A DNA stretch of 43,831 nt from Planctomycetota bacterium (GTDB taxonomy: Bacteria; Planctomycetota; UBA1135; GCA-002686595), in assembly GCA_028823395.1 (NCBI GenBank), contig JAPKBO010000006.1:1-43831 (forward strand), read 5' to 3'. The position numbers and the translations under genes were made by a program. Below the pieces are notes generated by a model, which was given only the letters and a program-made list of their open reading frames with translations, made no database searches and had not been told where the DNA came from. This document shows, piece after piece, positions 17,149 to 25,636 of this stretch (position 1 is its first letter; each line of letters begins with the position of its first letter).

Positions 17149-18222
17149 TTGTCTTCACCCCAAGCTCCCTCTCCTAGTCAGACTGACGATGCATCCCCTT
17201 GGCGCGAAGCCTGGGCTGGTCGCTGGCACGCCCTCGCAAAAGTCGCTGGCTTAGACCCCAGGGAGCCGCTGGTGCTGGCCCTCTCCGGTGGTGCCGACTC
17301 GGTCTACCTCCTGCACCTTGTGGCCGCGGCGCGCATGCAGAGTTCGGTTGATGGTGACGGCCCCCACCCCAAGGTTCTAGCCGTACACGTGGACCACATG
17401 CTCCGAGGCGAGGAGTCCTGCGAGGATTCCGCCTTCTGCGCCCGAATGTGCGCGCGCCTCTCGGTGCCCTTTGCACGTCGCCGTGCTGAACTGGGCAGTG
17501 ACAGTTCCAACCTCGAGGCCCGTGCCCGCAAGCTGCGCTACGGCCTCCTTGCTGAAGAGGCCATTGGTGCAGGGTGCCATGTCATCCTCACAGGCCATCA
17601 TGAAGATGACGCCCTCGAAACCCTCCTTCTACGCTGGATGCGAGGCTCTTCCCTCCCAGGCCTCGCTGGCCTGAAAGCGGTGAATATCCTCCGGCCGGCC
17701 TCCGAGACTTCTAAACCCATGCGTGTCGTCCGTCCCCTGCTCAATTTGAGACGGGAAGAGGTCCGCCACCTTCTCCGTGAAGCAGGCATTGAGTGGCGCG
17801 AAGATTCGAGCAATGGCAGCCCGGCCCACACCCGTAACCGGGTTCGGAATCAGCTCCTACCCCGCATCGAGTCCACCTGCGGCCCCGCGGGCGTGGAAAA
17901 CCTGCGCGCCTTCGCCAGTGCAGTTGAAGGACTAGAGGATGAGCTGGCCACCCGCACAGCGAATCTGAACTGGAACGCAAATGGCCCGACGGAGCGCCAG
18001 ATATCCCGGAGTAGCCTTGATCTCGCGCACACCCTTCAGCGGCGAGCCCTTTGGCGCTTGCTGTCCGAAGGTACCGGTCGGCCGCCGTCTCACACTCTGC
18101 TGGCCATCCTGCAAGAGGACCTGGAGAAGAAAGTGCAGGCGCGCCACACTCTGCCCGGCGGTTGGCACCTAGATCTGGGCGCGGACACCCTTGTCCTGAC
18201 CCCACCAAGCGCACTGGCCTGA
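17149..18222 (+). CDS. tilS: tRNA(Ile)-lysidine synthase
   Basis: A 357-residue N-type ATP pyrophosphatase that adds lysine to C34 of the tRNA-Ile CAU anticodon so that it reads AUA. The PP-loop SGGADS is at residues 46-51; VDHMLRGEES, NLEARARKLRYGLL, TGHHEDDALETLLLR and RPLLNLRREEVRHLL are family blocks, and DSSNGSPAHTRNRVRNQLLP matches the RN-motif. The start is a TTG; no ATG or GTG sits closer to the family N-terminus. It is shorter than E. coli TilS (about 430), lacking most of the C-terminal domain, as in other compact family members. Confidence 0.92.
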   Translation: MSSPQAPSPSQTDDASPWREAWAGRWHALAKVAGLDPREPLVLALSGGADSVYLLHLVAAARMQSSVDGDGPHPKVLAVHVDHMLRGEESCEDSAFCARMCARLSVPFARRRAELGSDSSNLEARARKLRYGLLAEEAIGAGCHVILTGHHEDDALETLLLRWMRGSSLPGLAGLKAVNILRPASETSKPMRVVRPLLNLRREEVRHLLREAGIEWREDSSNGSPAHTRNRVRNQLLPRIESTCGPAGVENLRAFASAVEGLEDELATRTANLNWNANGPTERQISRSSLDLAHTLQRRALWRLLSEGTGRPPSHTLLAILQEDLEKKVQARHTLPGGWHLDLGADTLVLTPPSALA

Positions 18223-18450
18223 ACGCAGGACGCCCTTCTGCAGCGCGCTACGGAGTTAGGCGCTAGGTCTGTGAGACCCGCAAAGCGGGCGCCACGGCAT
18301 GGCCCATACCGAGAGCGGCCCCAGCTCTTGCCCCATCCGGGTGACTTCCCTGGGTCGGGCCTATACTCTCTTCCGGAAATCAGGTTCCAGCCCTCGGGAT
18401 CTGCTCCTGGACCGTCCGCCCTCGATCCACCCATCCAACTCCCTTCGCCC
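18223..18450. other. Intergenic region tilS-yggS with a short hairpin and a possible -10
   Basis: About 230 bases without a supported gene, although the yggS frame stays open through it. It holds a CCCGC/GCGGG hairpin with an AAA loop at 18277-18289, with no T-run, and a TATACT at 18363 that could be a -10 element; its -35 is poor. This would place a transcription start about 75 bases before the chosen yggS start. Confidence 0.3.
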
Positions 18451-19167
18451 TTGCCCCGTTCCCTACAAGCCAACCGCCAAGCCGTGCACAGGCGCATTGA
18501 GCGCGCCGCAAAGGCTGCGCACAGGGACCCGGCGGACATTCAGTTGCTGCCGGTGACGAAGGCCGTGGACCACGCCACGACCCGAGCCCTCTATGAATTG
18601 GGCGAACGGGAACTTGCCGAGAATCGCGCCCAGGCCCTGGAGGACAAGGCAGCCGCCCTGAACGACATGGACGTGCGCTGGCACTTCATTGGCCACCTCC
18701 AACGCAACAAGGCCCGCCGAGTCCTTAAACGGGCGGAGGTCATGCACTCGGTGGACTCCATGGCCTTGACCTCAGCGCTGGCGCGAATCTGCGCCGAGGA
18801 GAACTGGCAACGCCAGATCTACCTGCAACTCAACCTAACGGGTGAGGACGCCAAACACGGGATGCAGGTCGCCGAATGCGAGGAAGCACTAGCCCTGGCA
18901 GGTGAATCCGACCATCTGCAGGTTCTGGGGCTAATGGGCATGGCCCCCCTGACTCCGACGGATCAGTGCAACGCGGACTCTGTTTTTAAAAGCATGGGCC
19001 ATTTGGCTCGGCAATTCGAATCTGAGAACGCAAGCCAGTTCGCGGCAGGCCATTGCGGTCTCTCCATGGGGATGAGTTCGGACCTGGAATCCGCCGTCAG
19101 CGCAGGCAGCACCTGCCTGCGAATTGGGAGCGACCTGTATGTCGAATCCGAGGAGGGACAACTTTGA
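18451..19167 (+). CDS. yggS: YggS/PLPBP-family pyridoxal-phosphate-binding protein
   Basis: A 238-residue protein when started at the TTG at 18451, matching the family length of 225-235; an open frame extends to a GTG at 18271, but that extension is Pro-rich and non-family. The PLP-binding lysine is Lys37 in LLPVTKAV; further family blocks are GERELAENRAQALEDKAA, WHFIGHLQRNKARRVL, SVDSMALTSAL, QLNLTGEDAKHGM, GLMGMAPL, LSMGMSSDLESAV and LRIGSDLY. These proteins have no known enzyme reaction and help balance free PLP and amino acid/keto acid pools. Its TGA overlaps the TTG of the kinase gene (TTGA), indicating translational coupling. Confidence 0.88.
   Translation: MPRSLQANRQAVHRRIERAAKAAHRDPADIQLLPVTKAVDHATTRALYELGERELAENRAQALEDKAAALNDMDVRWHFIGHLQRNKARRVLKRAEVMHSVDSMALTSALARICAEENWQRQIYLQLNLTGEDAKHGMQVAECEEALALAGESDHLQVLGLMGMAPLTPTDQCNADSVFKSMGHLARQFESENASQFAAGHCGLSMGMSSDLESAVSAGSTCLRIGSDLYVESEEGQL
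19151..19156 (+). promoter_or_regulatory. Shine-Dalgarno site that fixes the FHA-kinase start
   Basis: AGGAGG inside the end of yggS, 7 bases before the TTG at 19164. It supports the TTG over upstream in-frame starts. Confidence 0.75.
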
Positions 19168-22154
19168 GCTCATCCAACCTGATTATTGAGGTGACTGGCG
19201 AAGGCCGCGAAGTAAACCTGCCCCAGAGCGGTCAACTCGTCATCGGATCAGACCCAGAACGGACCGACCTTACCCTCGACGATCAGGGCATTGCGCCCGT
19301 GCACTGCACGGTGGGGCGCATTCGAGGTGGCGGCTGGGCCCTCAAAGACATGGGCTCAGACTACGGATCTCTCGTCAACGGTCGTCCGGCCACCACCGTG
19401 CGCCTCATGCACGGCGACGTCATCGTCATCGGCTCAAAGCACCTGCGCATCAAAGATCCCAGCCTGCCCCAAGAACCGAATGTGGACGAGCCCGCACCGC
19501 AGGCCAAACCCTCTCCTCCCCCCACGCACGCTCCAGCGCCGGCCGCCCGGAGTTCTCAGCCAAAGTCCGGAGCCCCCGACCTGCCTGGCTATCGCTTAGA
19601 TTCCCTGCTAGGACGCGGCGGCATGGGCCAAGTCTGGCTCGCGACACAGGTAAGCCTGGACCGTCGCGTAGCCATCAAAGTGCTCTCAGCTGGGCTAGAA
19701 GCGGACAGCGCCTTCGTGGACCGCTTCCAAGCCGAGGCCCGCGCTGCAGCCGCCCTGGCCCACCCCAACGTAGTAACGGTGCACGATGTCAGCGAGGCAA
19801 ACGGGCACCACTTCCTGACCATGGAGTACATGGGCGGGGGCTGCCTGGAGTCACGCCTTGCCGAACTAGGCCCAGTACCGTGGCAGGAAGCCCTAAGCAT
19901 ATTGCGCGATGCCGCCCGCGGCCTGGAATACGCCGAGTCCAAAGGCATCGTTCACCGGGACATCAAGCCCGCCAACCTGATGTGTTCCGAGACGGGCCTA
20001 GTCAAGATTGCCGACCTGGGCCTGGCCGGTAGCGTGGAACAGGATGAAACCACCGAGGGGGGCAAGATTTTCGGCACACCGCACTTCATCGCCCCCGAAG
20101 TGGTGCGCGGAAACCGTGCCGACGCGCGCAGTGATCTCTACTCTTTGGGCGCCACGGCCTATCGCATCATCTCCGGACACACCCCCTTCGAGGGCGAAAG
20201 CAGCAAGGAGATTCTGCGCCAGGTACTGCATGAAGAAGCGCCCGATCTACGCGACTTTGCACCCGAGATACCCGATGGGGTCAACAGCCTGATCGCGCGT
20301 CTACTGGCCAAGAAACCCGAGGAGCGGCCACCCTCCGCCGCCATCCTCCTGCGTGAGATCGAAAGACTCCTCACTCACCAGGGCCAGAATTCGGATACCC
20401 AGGGGACTCCGGGTTCCACCAAGAAGGCTCCAGTCGGTTTGATCCTAGGCGCCCTGGCCGTCGTCGTCCTGGGAACCATTTTCGGGGGTGGTGGTGAAGA
20501 CCCCATTCCAACTCCGAAGCCAACCCCAAATGAACCCGAGGTGCCCCAAACAGGTCCGACCCCCACCGAGGGGCAGGCTGATTCGGGCGGCGACGGGCAA
20601 GGTGAAGACACGCCGGAGGTCCCCGAACAACGGGGCGATCAGAGCGAGCAACTCGTGGAACTTGAAGCCGAGAATGCTCTGTATAAGTTGAGCGATCGAA
20701 GCCTTACCGATGAGAATCGCATTATCGAACTCCGGGCCGTGGCTAAGCGCTACCTTGGAACAAATGCGGGACGCCGTGCAGGAGAGGAGGCGTCGCTTCT
20801 CACCGCCAGGATTGCAGCGGAGGCTGAAGCCACCGCAGCTCGCGGCCAGCTCCGAGAGGGTTTATTGGAGTCCATGAAGCTTGCAGCCGCCCCATTCGCC
20901 ACACAGCCCGGCTCCAGACCCACCCCAGGCCATGCTTTGCGCGCCCTCGCTGCAGTGCCCGGCCAGCAGGAATGGAACGACGACCAAGTATTCTTGGATG
21001 CTCGAGGAGTCTTGCAGCACACGGTCCTTGCGAACGCCCTGGCTTGGACCGAGGAGCGCTGGGCCGCAGCCCTGAAGTTGAGGGATGCCGGAGACTTCAA
21101 ACGTCTGGATGAGATTCTGGTCAGCATCCTCCCCCCCGCGGACCTGCCTCCCCTTTGGGAAGGAACCCCGCAGGCGACGCAAGACTGCGCCAGTGCACTC
21201 CAAAAGCTTGGGCGCGAGGTGAGCGACACCCACGACATGATCCCCGTCCTGGAATCCCAGCACTATGCTGAACGGTCCCAAGCCGACATCGAAGCGATCG
21301 CCAAGGGCGTAGGCCCCTCTAGCGGGGTACGCACTTTGGTTCGCAACATCGACCTGGCGTCTCTCGCCGAGCGCCTATCGGAATTGCAGCAGGGCTTATC
21401 GAGCCCCGCGGCCCGCGCGACTCTGACCTCGCTTGGTGAAAAGGTCGAAGCCGGGCACCGGGCCTTGGAGAGCCTTGTAACCACATGGGAACAAGGCCGA
21501 TGGAAACGCCACCAGATCCAGGATCCAAATGGTGGCCGCACATCGCTGTTGGCTGCCGGAGCAGACTCCACGGGCCTACGACTCATGATCGACGGCGTCG
21601 CCCGACACACGCCCTGGTCTGCCTGGCAAGACAACACGCGGGCCTTCGAGAACCTGTTCACCGGCCGGCTTGACCGCGCCTGGACGGGCCCGGAGATCGA
21701 GGATATCTCCTCCGCACTCATGCTGGCTTCTATCAGCCAGGCCCTGGGCCATATTCAAGGACTGGTTGGCGGCACCGGCTCCTTCAAGACCTCCCTTCCC
21801 AGAAGCGCAGCACAGGACATCGAAGGCAGTTTCGCCACGGCCATGGAGTGGGCCGAACGAGCCCCCCAAGAAGGCGGAGCCGAAACCGCCCGCGTTGAGA
21901 TCGCCCGTGAGGCCGCCGTTTCCAAAATCCTGATCGCCGCGTGGCTGGCCGGCAAGGATGGGCGCTGGGCAGAGGCCGCTTCGGCCCTCGAATTCGCCCT
22001 GAGGGAGTACCCAGGGTCTTTCCTTGTCCTGCTCCTCTCCGATGGCACTGAAATCGGGAAGGCCCCCGCCACCACCCCCTCTAAAGGGGATAAAGAGGCG
22101 GATGACGATCCCGTGACCCTCGACGGAGAGGGCTCCGGCAACGAGTCTGATTAG
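19164..22154 (+). CDS. FHA-domain Ser/Thr protein kinase with single TM and large exported domain
   Basis: A 996-residue protein. Residues about 5-95 form an FHA phosphothreonine-binding domain (IGSDPERTDLTLDDQGI, HCTVGRI, GSLVNG). After a Pro-rich linker, a PknB-type kinase domain spans about 139-405: GRGGMGQVW P-loop, Lys172 in VAIK, catalytic Asp266 in HRDIKPANL, DLG in place of the common DFG, GTPHFIAPE activation segment and SDLYSLGA. A single membrane segment at about 423-443 (LILGALAVVVLGTIFG) is followed by an acidic/Pro linker and a helical C-terminal region of about 500 residues with no recognised domain, expected outside the cytoplasmic membrane. It is coupled to yggS by a TTGA overlap. 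Signal and substrates are unknown. Confidence 0.88.
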   Translation: MSSSNLIIEVTGEGREVNLPQSGQLVIGSDPERTDLTLDDQGIAPVHCTVGRIRGGGWALKDMGSDYGSLVNGRPATTVRLMHGDVIVIGSKHLRIKDPSLPQEPNVDEPAPQAKPSPPPTHAPAPAARSSQPKSGAPDLPGYRLDSLLGRGGMGQVWLATQVSLDRRVAIKVLSAGLEADSAFVDRFQAEARAAAALAHPNVVTVHDVSEANGHHFLTMEYMGGGCLESRLAELGPVPWQEALSILRDAARGLEYAESKGIVHRDIKPANLMCSETGLVKIADLGLAGSVEQDETTEGGKIFGTPHFIAPEVVRGNRADARSDLYSLGATAYRIISGHTPFEGESSKEILRQVLHEEAPDLRDFAPEIPDGVNSLIARLLAKKPEERPPSAAILLREIERLLTHQGQNSDTQGTPGSTKKAPVGLILGALAVVVLGTIFGGGGEDPIPTPKPTPNEPEVPQTGPTPTEGQADSGGDGQGEDTPEVPEQRGDQSEQLVELEAENALYKLSDRSLTDENRIIELRAVAKRYLGTNAGRRAGEEASLLTARIAAEAEATAARGQLREGLLESMKLAAAPFATQPGSRPTPGHALRALAAVPGQQEWNDDQVFLDARGVLQHTVLANALAWTEERWAAALKLRDAGDFKRLDEILVSILPPADLPPLWEGTPQATQDCASALQKLGREVSDTHDMIPVLESQHYAERSQADIEAIAKGVGPSSGVRTLVRNIDLASLAERLSELQQGLSSPAARATLTSLGEKVEAGHRALESLVTTWEQGRWKRHQIQDPNGGRTSLLAAGADSTGLRLMIDGVARHTPWSAWQDNTRAFENLFTGRLDRAWTGPEIEDISSALMLASISQALGHIQGLVGGTGSFKTSLPRSAAQDIEGSFATAMEWAERAPQEGGAETARVEIAREAAVSKILIAAWLAGKDGRWAEAASALEFALREYPGSFLVLLLSDGTEIGKAPATTPSKGDKEADDDPVTLDGEGSGNESD

Positions 22155-22206
22155 AGCTCGCACTCGGGGCTCGATCTGTGCGCCATTTTCTGCTGGAGTA
22201 GCCCCC

Positions 22207-23088
22207 ATGGATCCCATGCGCCTAGACGAATGTGTGGCCGCCGCCGCAAGCCAACTTGAAGAAGAAGGCGTGGGCGCTCCCCAGATCCTGTTCCTGCTAG
22301 GCACCGGAACCGGGACCATGACCAGTTCACTTCTCGGCGCGCGGAAGACCCACCTGGACCAGATCGAGGGCATGCCCCTGATCTGGAGCGAGCAGACTCT
22401 GCACAGCGGCCGCATGGGTGGCATCCCCGTCTGGCTCCTGGAGGATGCTCCCGGCGACCTGGAGTTCGGTGAGGGAGGAGGCCCGGCCCATCCCCCCTGG
22501 GAACGTGCTTTCCCAGTCTGGCTGGCGGCCGAACTCGGGGCACGCCTTTGTGTGTTCACGGCAGCCGGTGGATCGCTTGTGGAGGACCTACGCCCTGGCC
22601 AACTTGCAGTCCTTCGCGACCACATCAACCTCTCTGGCACGACGCCCCTGTTAGGTATGGGGCAGACCCGCCTCGGTCCCCTATTCCCGGATCAATCAGA
22701 GTTGCACAACGAGGCCCTCCGCGCCCTGTCATTGGAGCGCGCCACGGAGCGTGGCATTTCCCTCAGCCCACGCATCGGCGCCTGCGTCCAGGGACCAGCG
22801 CTCAGCACCCCAGCCGAGCGTGCTTGGTTCGCCTCCACTGGGGCAGAACTCTTCGCACAGGGAATGGCCGGCCCACTCCTGGCTTGCGCCCATGCGGGAC
22901 TGACAGCGCTCACACTGGTAGCCATCACGGACGGTCCCGTCCCAGGAAAGGGCCCATCGGAAGGCCTAAACATGGCAGAGCTGGTCGCTAGTGCCGAGAA
23001 GGCCGCGCCTGCCATGGAAGATCTAATCCATAGTCTCCTCGCGGACTTGGGTCGCGTCGCCAGCGAACGGGAGGCGGAGTACTCATGA
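22207..23088 (+). CDS. Divergent purine-nucleoside/MTA phosphorylase family protein
   Basis: A 293-residue member of the trimeric NP-I phosphorylase family. Recognisable blocks: LLGTGTGTM (phosphate loop), VFTAAGGSLVEDLRPGQL, LRDHINLSGTTPLLG, FPDQSEL, QGPALSTPAE and LVAITDG. By alignment by eye, the human PNP base-contact residues Glu201 and Asn243 correspond to Ser200 and Asp242 here, the same residue types as in methylthioadenosine phosphorylase. The segment that usually reads RFHxYEGY is replaced by a Gly/Pro-rich stretch (residues about 80-100). It could use 6-aminopurine nucleosides, or have lost activity. Its TGA overlaps the purN ATG by 4 bases, so the context is purine metabolism or salvage. 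Confidence 0.72.
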   Translation: MDPMRLDECVAAAASQLEEEGVGAPQILFLLGTGTGTMTSSLLGARKTHLDQIEGMPLIWSEQTLHSGRMGGIPVWLLEDAPGDLEFGEGGGPAHPPWERAFPVWLAAELGARLCVFTAAGGSLVEDLRPGQLAVLRDHINLSGTTPLLGMGQTRLGPLFPDQSELHNEALRALSLERATERGISLSPRIGACVQGPALSTPAERAWFASTGAELFAQGMAGPLLACAHAGLTALTLVAITDGPVPGKGPSEGLNMAELVASAEKAAPAMEDLIHSLLADLGRVASEREAEYS

Positions 23089-23699
23089 GCCATCCGATTG
23101 CCGTCTTCGTCTCCGGCACAGGCCGCCACCTCGAGAACTTCGTTCGCCTGGCCCTGGCTGGCGAGTTGGATGCACGCGTGAGCCTCGTACTCTGTGATCG
23201 CGCCGAAGCAGGAGCCATCGAACGCGCACAGAAGTACGGTTTGCAGCCCGTAACACTACTGCCCGCCGACTTTGAGAACAGTGAGGCCTTCAGCCGAGCC
23301 GCCTTCGACGCCGCTCGCGAGGCCGGCGCAGAGACCATCCTCTTGGCCGGTTTCCTACGACTGCTGCACATCCCTGCCGACTGGACGGGGCGAGTCCTTA
23401 ACATTCACCCCTCCTTGCTCCCGGCCTTCGGGGGTAAGGGATATTACGGGCACCATGTACATGAGGCCGTGCTTCAGCGTGGCTGCACGATCTCTGGTTG
23501 CACCGTGCACTATGTGGATCAGGAGTACGACCACGGACGAATCCTGGTCCAGCGCACAGTGCCGGTACTCCAAGTGGATACGCCCGAAGATTTAGCGACG
23601 CGAGTTTTTGATGAGGAACTCATCGCCTTCCCCGAAGCCCTGCGCCTCCACATGCAAGCTCTACCGGCCGCACATGGTGCCGAGAAAACCTCGGGGTGA
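23085..23699 (+). CDS. purN: Phosphoribosylglycinamide formyltransferase
   Basis: A 204-residue enzyme transferring a formyl group from 10-formyl-THF to GAR in purine synthesis. The N-terminal phosphate loop FVSGTGRHLENF, LLAGFLRLL, the catalytic block LNIHPSLLPAFGGKG (Asn and His), HVHEAVLQRGCTISGCTVHYV and the catalytic Asp in DQEYDHGRIL are all present. The GGKGYYG insertion form differs from E. coli but is common in a bacterial subgroup. It overlaps the phosphorylase gene by 4 bases upstream and the LemA-like gene by 4 bases downstream. Confidence 0.95.
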   Translation: MSHPIAVFVSGTGRHLENFVRLALAGELDARVSLVLCDRAEAGAIERAQKYGLQPVTLLPADFENSEAFSRAAFDAAREAGAETILLAGFLRLLHIPADWTGRVLNIHPSLLPAFGGKGYYGHHVHEAVLQRGCTISGCTVHYVDQEYDHGRILVQRTVPVLQVDTPEDLATRVFDEELIAFPEALRLHMQALPAAHGAEKTSG

Positions 23700-24256
23700 A
23701 TGACCTCCTCCTCGCACTGGCCGGAGCCTTCGCGGGGCTCCTATACCTTGCTCGCGAGCAGAGCAGGGTGAGCGTAGCCAAGCGCGGATTTGGAGAGCAA
23801 CTCCTACACCAGACCGCCCTACTCAAACGACGCGCCGCAGTCGTTACCGAATACCAGGAGTGGGCCCAACGCTCGGGCGCCACCCCCACCGCAGATCTAG
23901 AGCGCTTCAGCGATCACCAAACCCAGGCTGAACACTGCTGCAACAACCTGGGTCGTAACCCGGGCGACCAACAGGCACTAGAGGCGTTCAAGGCCAGCGC
24001 GATCCAGATGATGGGCTCCCGCGAGGCCCTTGCCATCGCAGCCCAAGAGCAGAGCGTAAAGGCGCAAGGAGAGCGTGGTCCCGTCCTCATGGGAGAGCTA
24101 GAACGGCTAGATCAACTGCTTTCGGATCAGACCCAAACAACGTGCACCCTAGCCGAATTGCTCGACCAGACCCGTCGTCGCCCGGTCGCGCGCCTCTCCA
24201 GCCTTGTAGCCCACTTCGGAATTCTCCCCGGGGCATCCTGGGGATTTCGTTCCTAG
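23696..24256 (+). CDS. LemA-like membrane-anchored protein
   Basis: A 186-residue protein from a GTG overlapping the purN TGA (GTGA). A short N-terminal hydrophobic segment (LLLALAGAFAGLLYLA) would anchor it with the rest as a helical bundle. The LKRRAAVVTEYQEW segment resembles the LemA 'qLkRRxdLIPnLv' helix, and the C-terminus ARLSSLVAHFGI with a terminal aromatic resembles the LemA end. Similarity is weak, so the name is provisional. It ends 9 bases from the convergent mrfB stop. Confidence 0.5.
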   Translation: MNDLLLALAGAFAGLLYLAREQSRVSVAKRGFGEQLLHQTALLKRRAAVVTEYQEWAQRSGATPTADLERFSDHQTQAEHCCNNLGRNPGDQQALEAFKASAIQMMGSREALAIAAQEQSVKAQGERGPVLMGELERLDQLLSDQTQTTCTLAELLDQTRRRPVARLSSLVAHFGILPGASWGFRS

Positions 24257-24265
24257 CACTTGGCA

Positions 24266-25636
24266 CTAGGCCGCGGGACCGTTCGGTAAGACGGAATCCC
24301 CGAGAGCCCCCCCGGTTTTGATTGTCAGTCGTTCCAGTCGGTGCGCCAGGTTTCCAGATGTAGGGACACCGCTCGCACGCGGAGCCAAACCAACCCGCAA
24401 GGTGATGGCTGCGCGCGTCCACCCGGCCGCACCGGCCGGATCGCCAAGGGCGTGCTCATGAAGCTTAGCCAAGGCCTCAGAGGCCAAAAGGGCGAAGCCA
24501 TCCTTGGCCGCCCCTCCCCGGGTCAAGGCTTCCAATGCGGCTCGGGCCACTTCGACCCGTCCTTCCAGCCGCAAGCTCTCTGCGCAGAGCCACCGCCACT
24601 CCCGGCACTCTTCTCCACCCTCAGCCAGACGATCCAGAGCACGCCCCATCCAGTCGAGAGCCTCGGCTCGTTGGCCGGAACTCCACAGTGCGCGGCCCAC
24701 GGCCCAAGCCCTCCTCGCCGGGCAGCCGGTTAGGGCCTGGCCGTCCTCCCCACCGCCCGGTCCCTCCTCGGAAAGGGAGAACCCCAGATGTGCGGTCAGG
24801 GTGACCAGGGACAGCACGTCCAGCAGATTGTGGTGAAAGACCCCCTCCAAGCGGTGCGGGCGGCCTGCGAGATAGTCGAACCAGGCTTCAGGCGCCATGG
24901 ACCCGGGTAGATCTTGCTCCCGCTCCAAACCCAACAGACCCCGCTCCAGAGTCTGCAGCCGGTTGTTCTCGAACTGGCCGCCGTTCACCCTTCGCATGGG
25001 GTGATAGAGGTCCAAGTGCGGAAGATCCTTGAACGGCGAATCCACTCCAACAATGCGCATCTTGTCCTCAAGGCGGTGCCGGTCGAAGGACTTGCCGAAA
25101 AACGACACAACGGATTTTGCGCCTGAGATTCGCCGGGCCGTCTCCGCGAGGAGAGCGGCCTCTTGCTCCGGTCCACCAAGGAAGCCCTGCCAGACCTTGA
25201 ATGCACCGCCCTCGAACCATCCCAAGCCAACCATGAATACGTAGGTGCCCGCCCCACCGGAGAGGCCTGTGGTCTCCGTGTCCAAGTACACGGCGCGCTC
25301 GGGATCCAGGTCAGCCAGGCTCTCGTCTCCACACAGCAAAGCGAAAGCCCTCGGGTCGAGCCCTTTGACACCCCCGAGGCGCCAAGCTCCATGGGACGTG
25401 TCCCGTTCAAAATCCTGGCAGCGTGCCAGATAGTCCCCCGCAGGCCCCCTGCATTGCCCTAGGTCGGCCGGATCGCCGCTAGTGTGGGTACCAGGATCAT
25501 CCAGCAGTTCGGTGCCCACCGGCGGCTCTGGGAGGGACTCGGAGCCGGCCCTGGGATTAGCCGCACCACGGCCCAAGAGGCGCGCAATGCGCTCGCGGGA
25601 AACGCCCGGACCACCTGGAGCGCCTGCGGGACTCAC
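24266..25636 (-). CDS. mrfB: MrfB/YprB-type exonuclease with RNase H-like domain
   Basis: A 456-residue protein. The RNase_H_2 exonuclease domain covers about 110-285: YLDTETTGLSGGAG (metal Asp and Glu, about residue 118), SFFGKSFDRHRLEDKM, HLDLYHPMRR, NNRLQTLERGLLGL, and FHHNLLDVLSLVTL with the last Asp. A helical, TPR-like tail follows. In B. subtilis the neighbouring YprA (MrfA) and YprB (MrfB) act together in repair of mitomycin C lesions, MrfB supplying the exonuclease. Here the start overlaps the helicase stop by 4 bases. The first about 100 residues are low in recognised motifs. Confidence 0.88.
   Translation of the reverse strand: MSPAGAPGGPGVSRERIARLLGRGAANPRAGSESLPEPPVGTELLDDPGTHTSGDPADLGQCRGPAGDYLARCQDFERDTSHGAWRLGGVKGLDPRAFALLCGDESLADLDPERAVYLDTETTGLSGGAGTYVFMVGLGWFEGGAFKVWQGFLGGPEQEAALLAETARRISGAKSVVSFFGKSFDRHRLEDKMRIVGVDSPFKDLPHLDLYHPMRRVNGGQFENNRLQTLERGLLGLEREQDLPGSMAPEAWFDYLAGRPHRLEGVFHHNLLDVLSLVTLTAHLGFSLSEEGPGGGEDGQALTGCPARRAWAVGRALWSSGQRAEALDWMGRALDRLAEGGEECREWRWLCAESLRLEGRVEVARAALEALTRGGAAKDGFALLASEALAKLHEHALGDPAGAAGWTRAAITLRVGLAPRASGVPTSGNLAHRLERLTIKTGGALGDSVLPNGPAA

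Noticed and set aside
19164-22154. DLG instead of DFG as a sign of pseudokinase
   Set aside because: The catalytic Lys, HRD and metal-binding Asp are all kept; DLG is common in active bacterial Ser/Thr kinases.
21576-22640. Long minus-strand open frame of 354 codons over the kinase tail and phosphorylase
   Set aside because: Antisense to supported genes, no motifs, and a composition typical of shadow frames.
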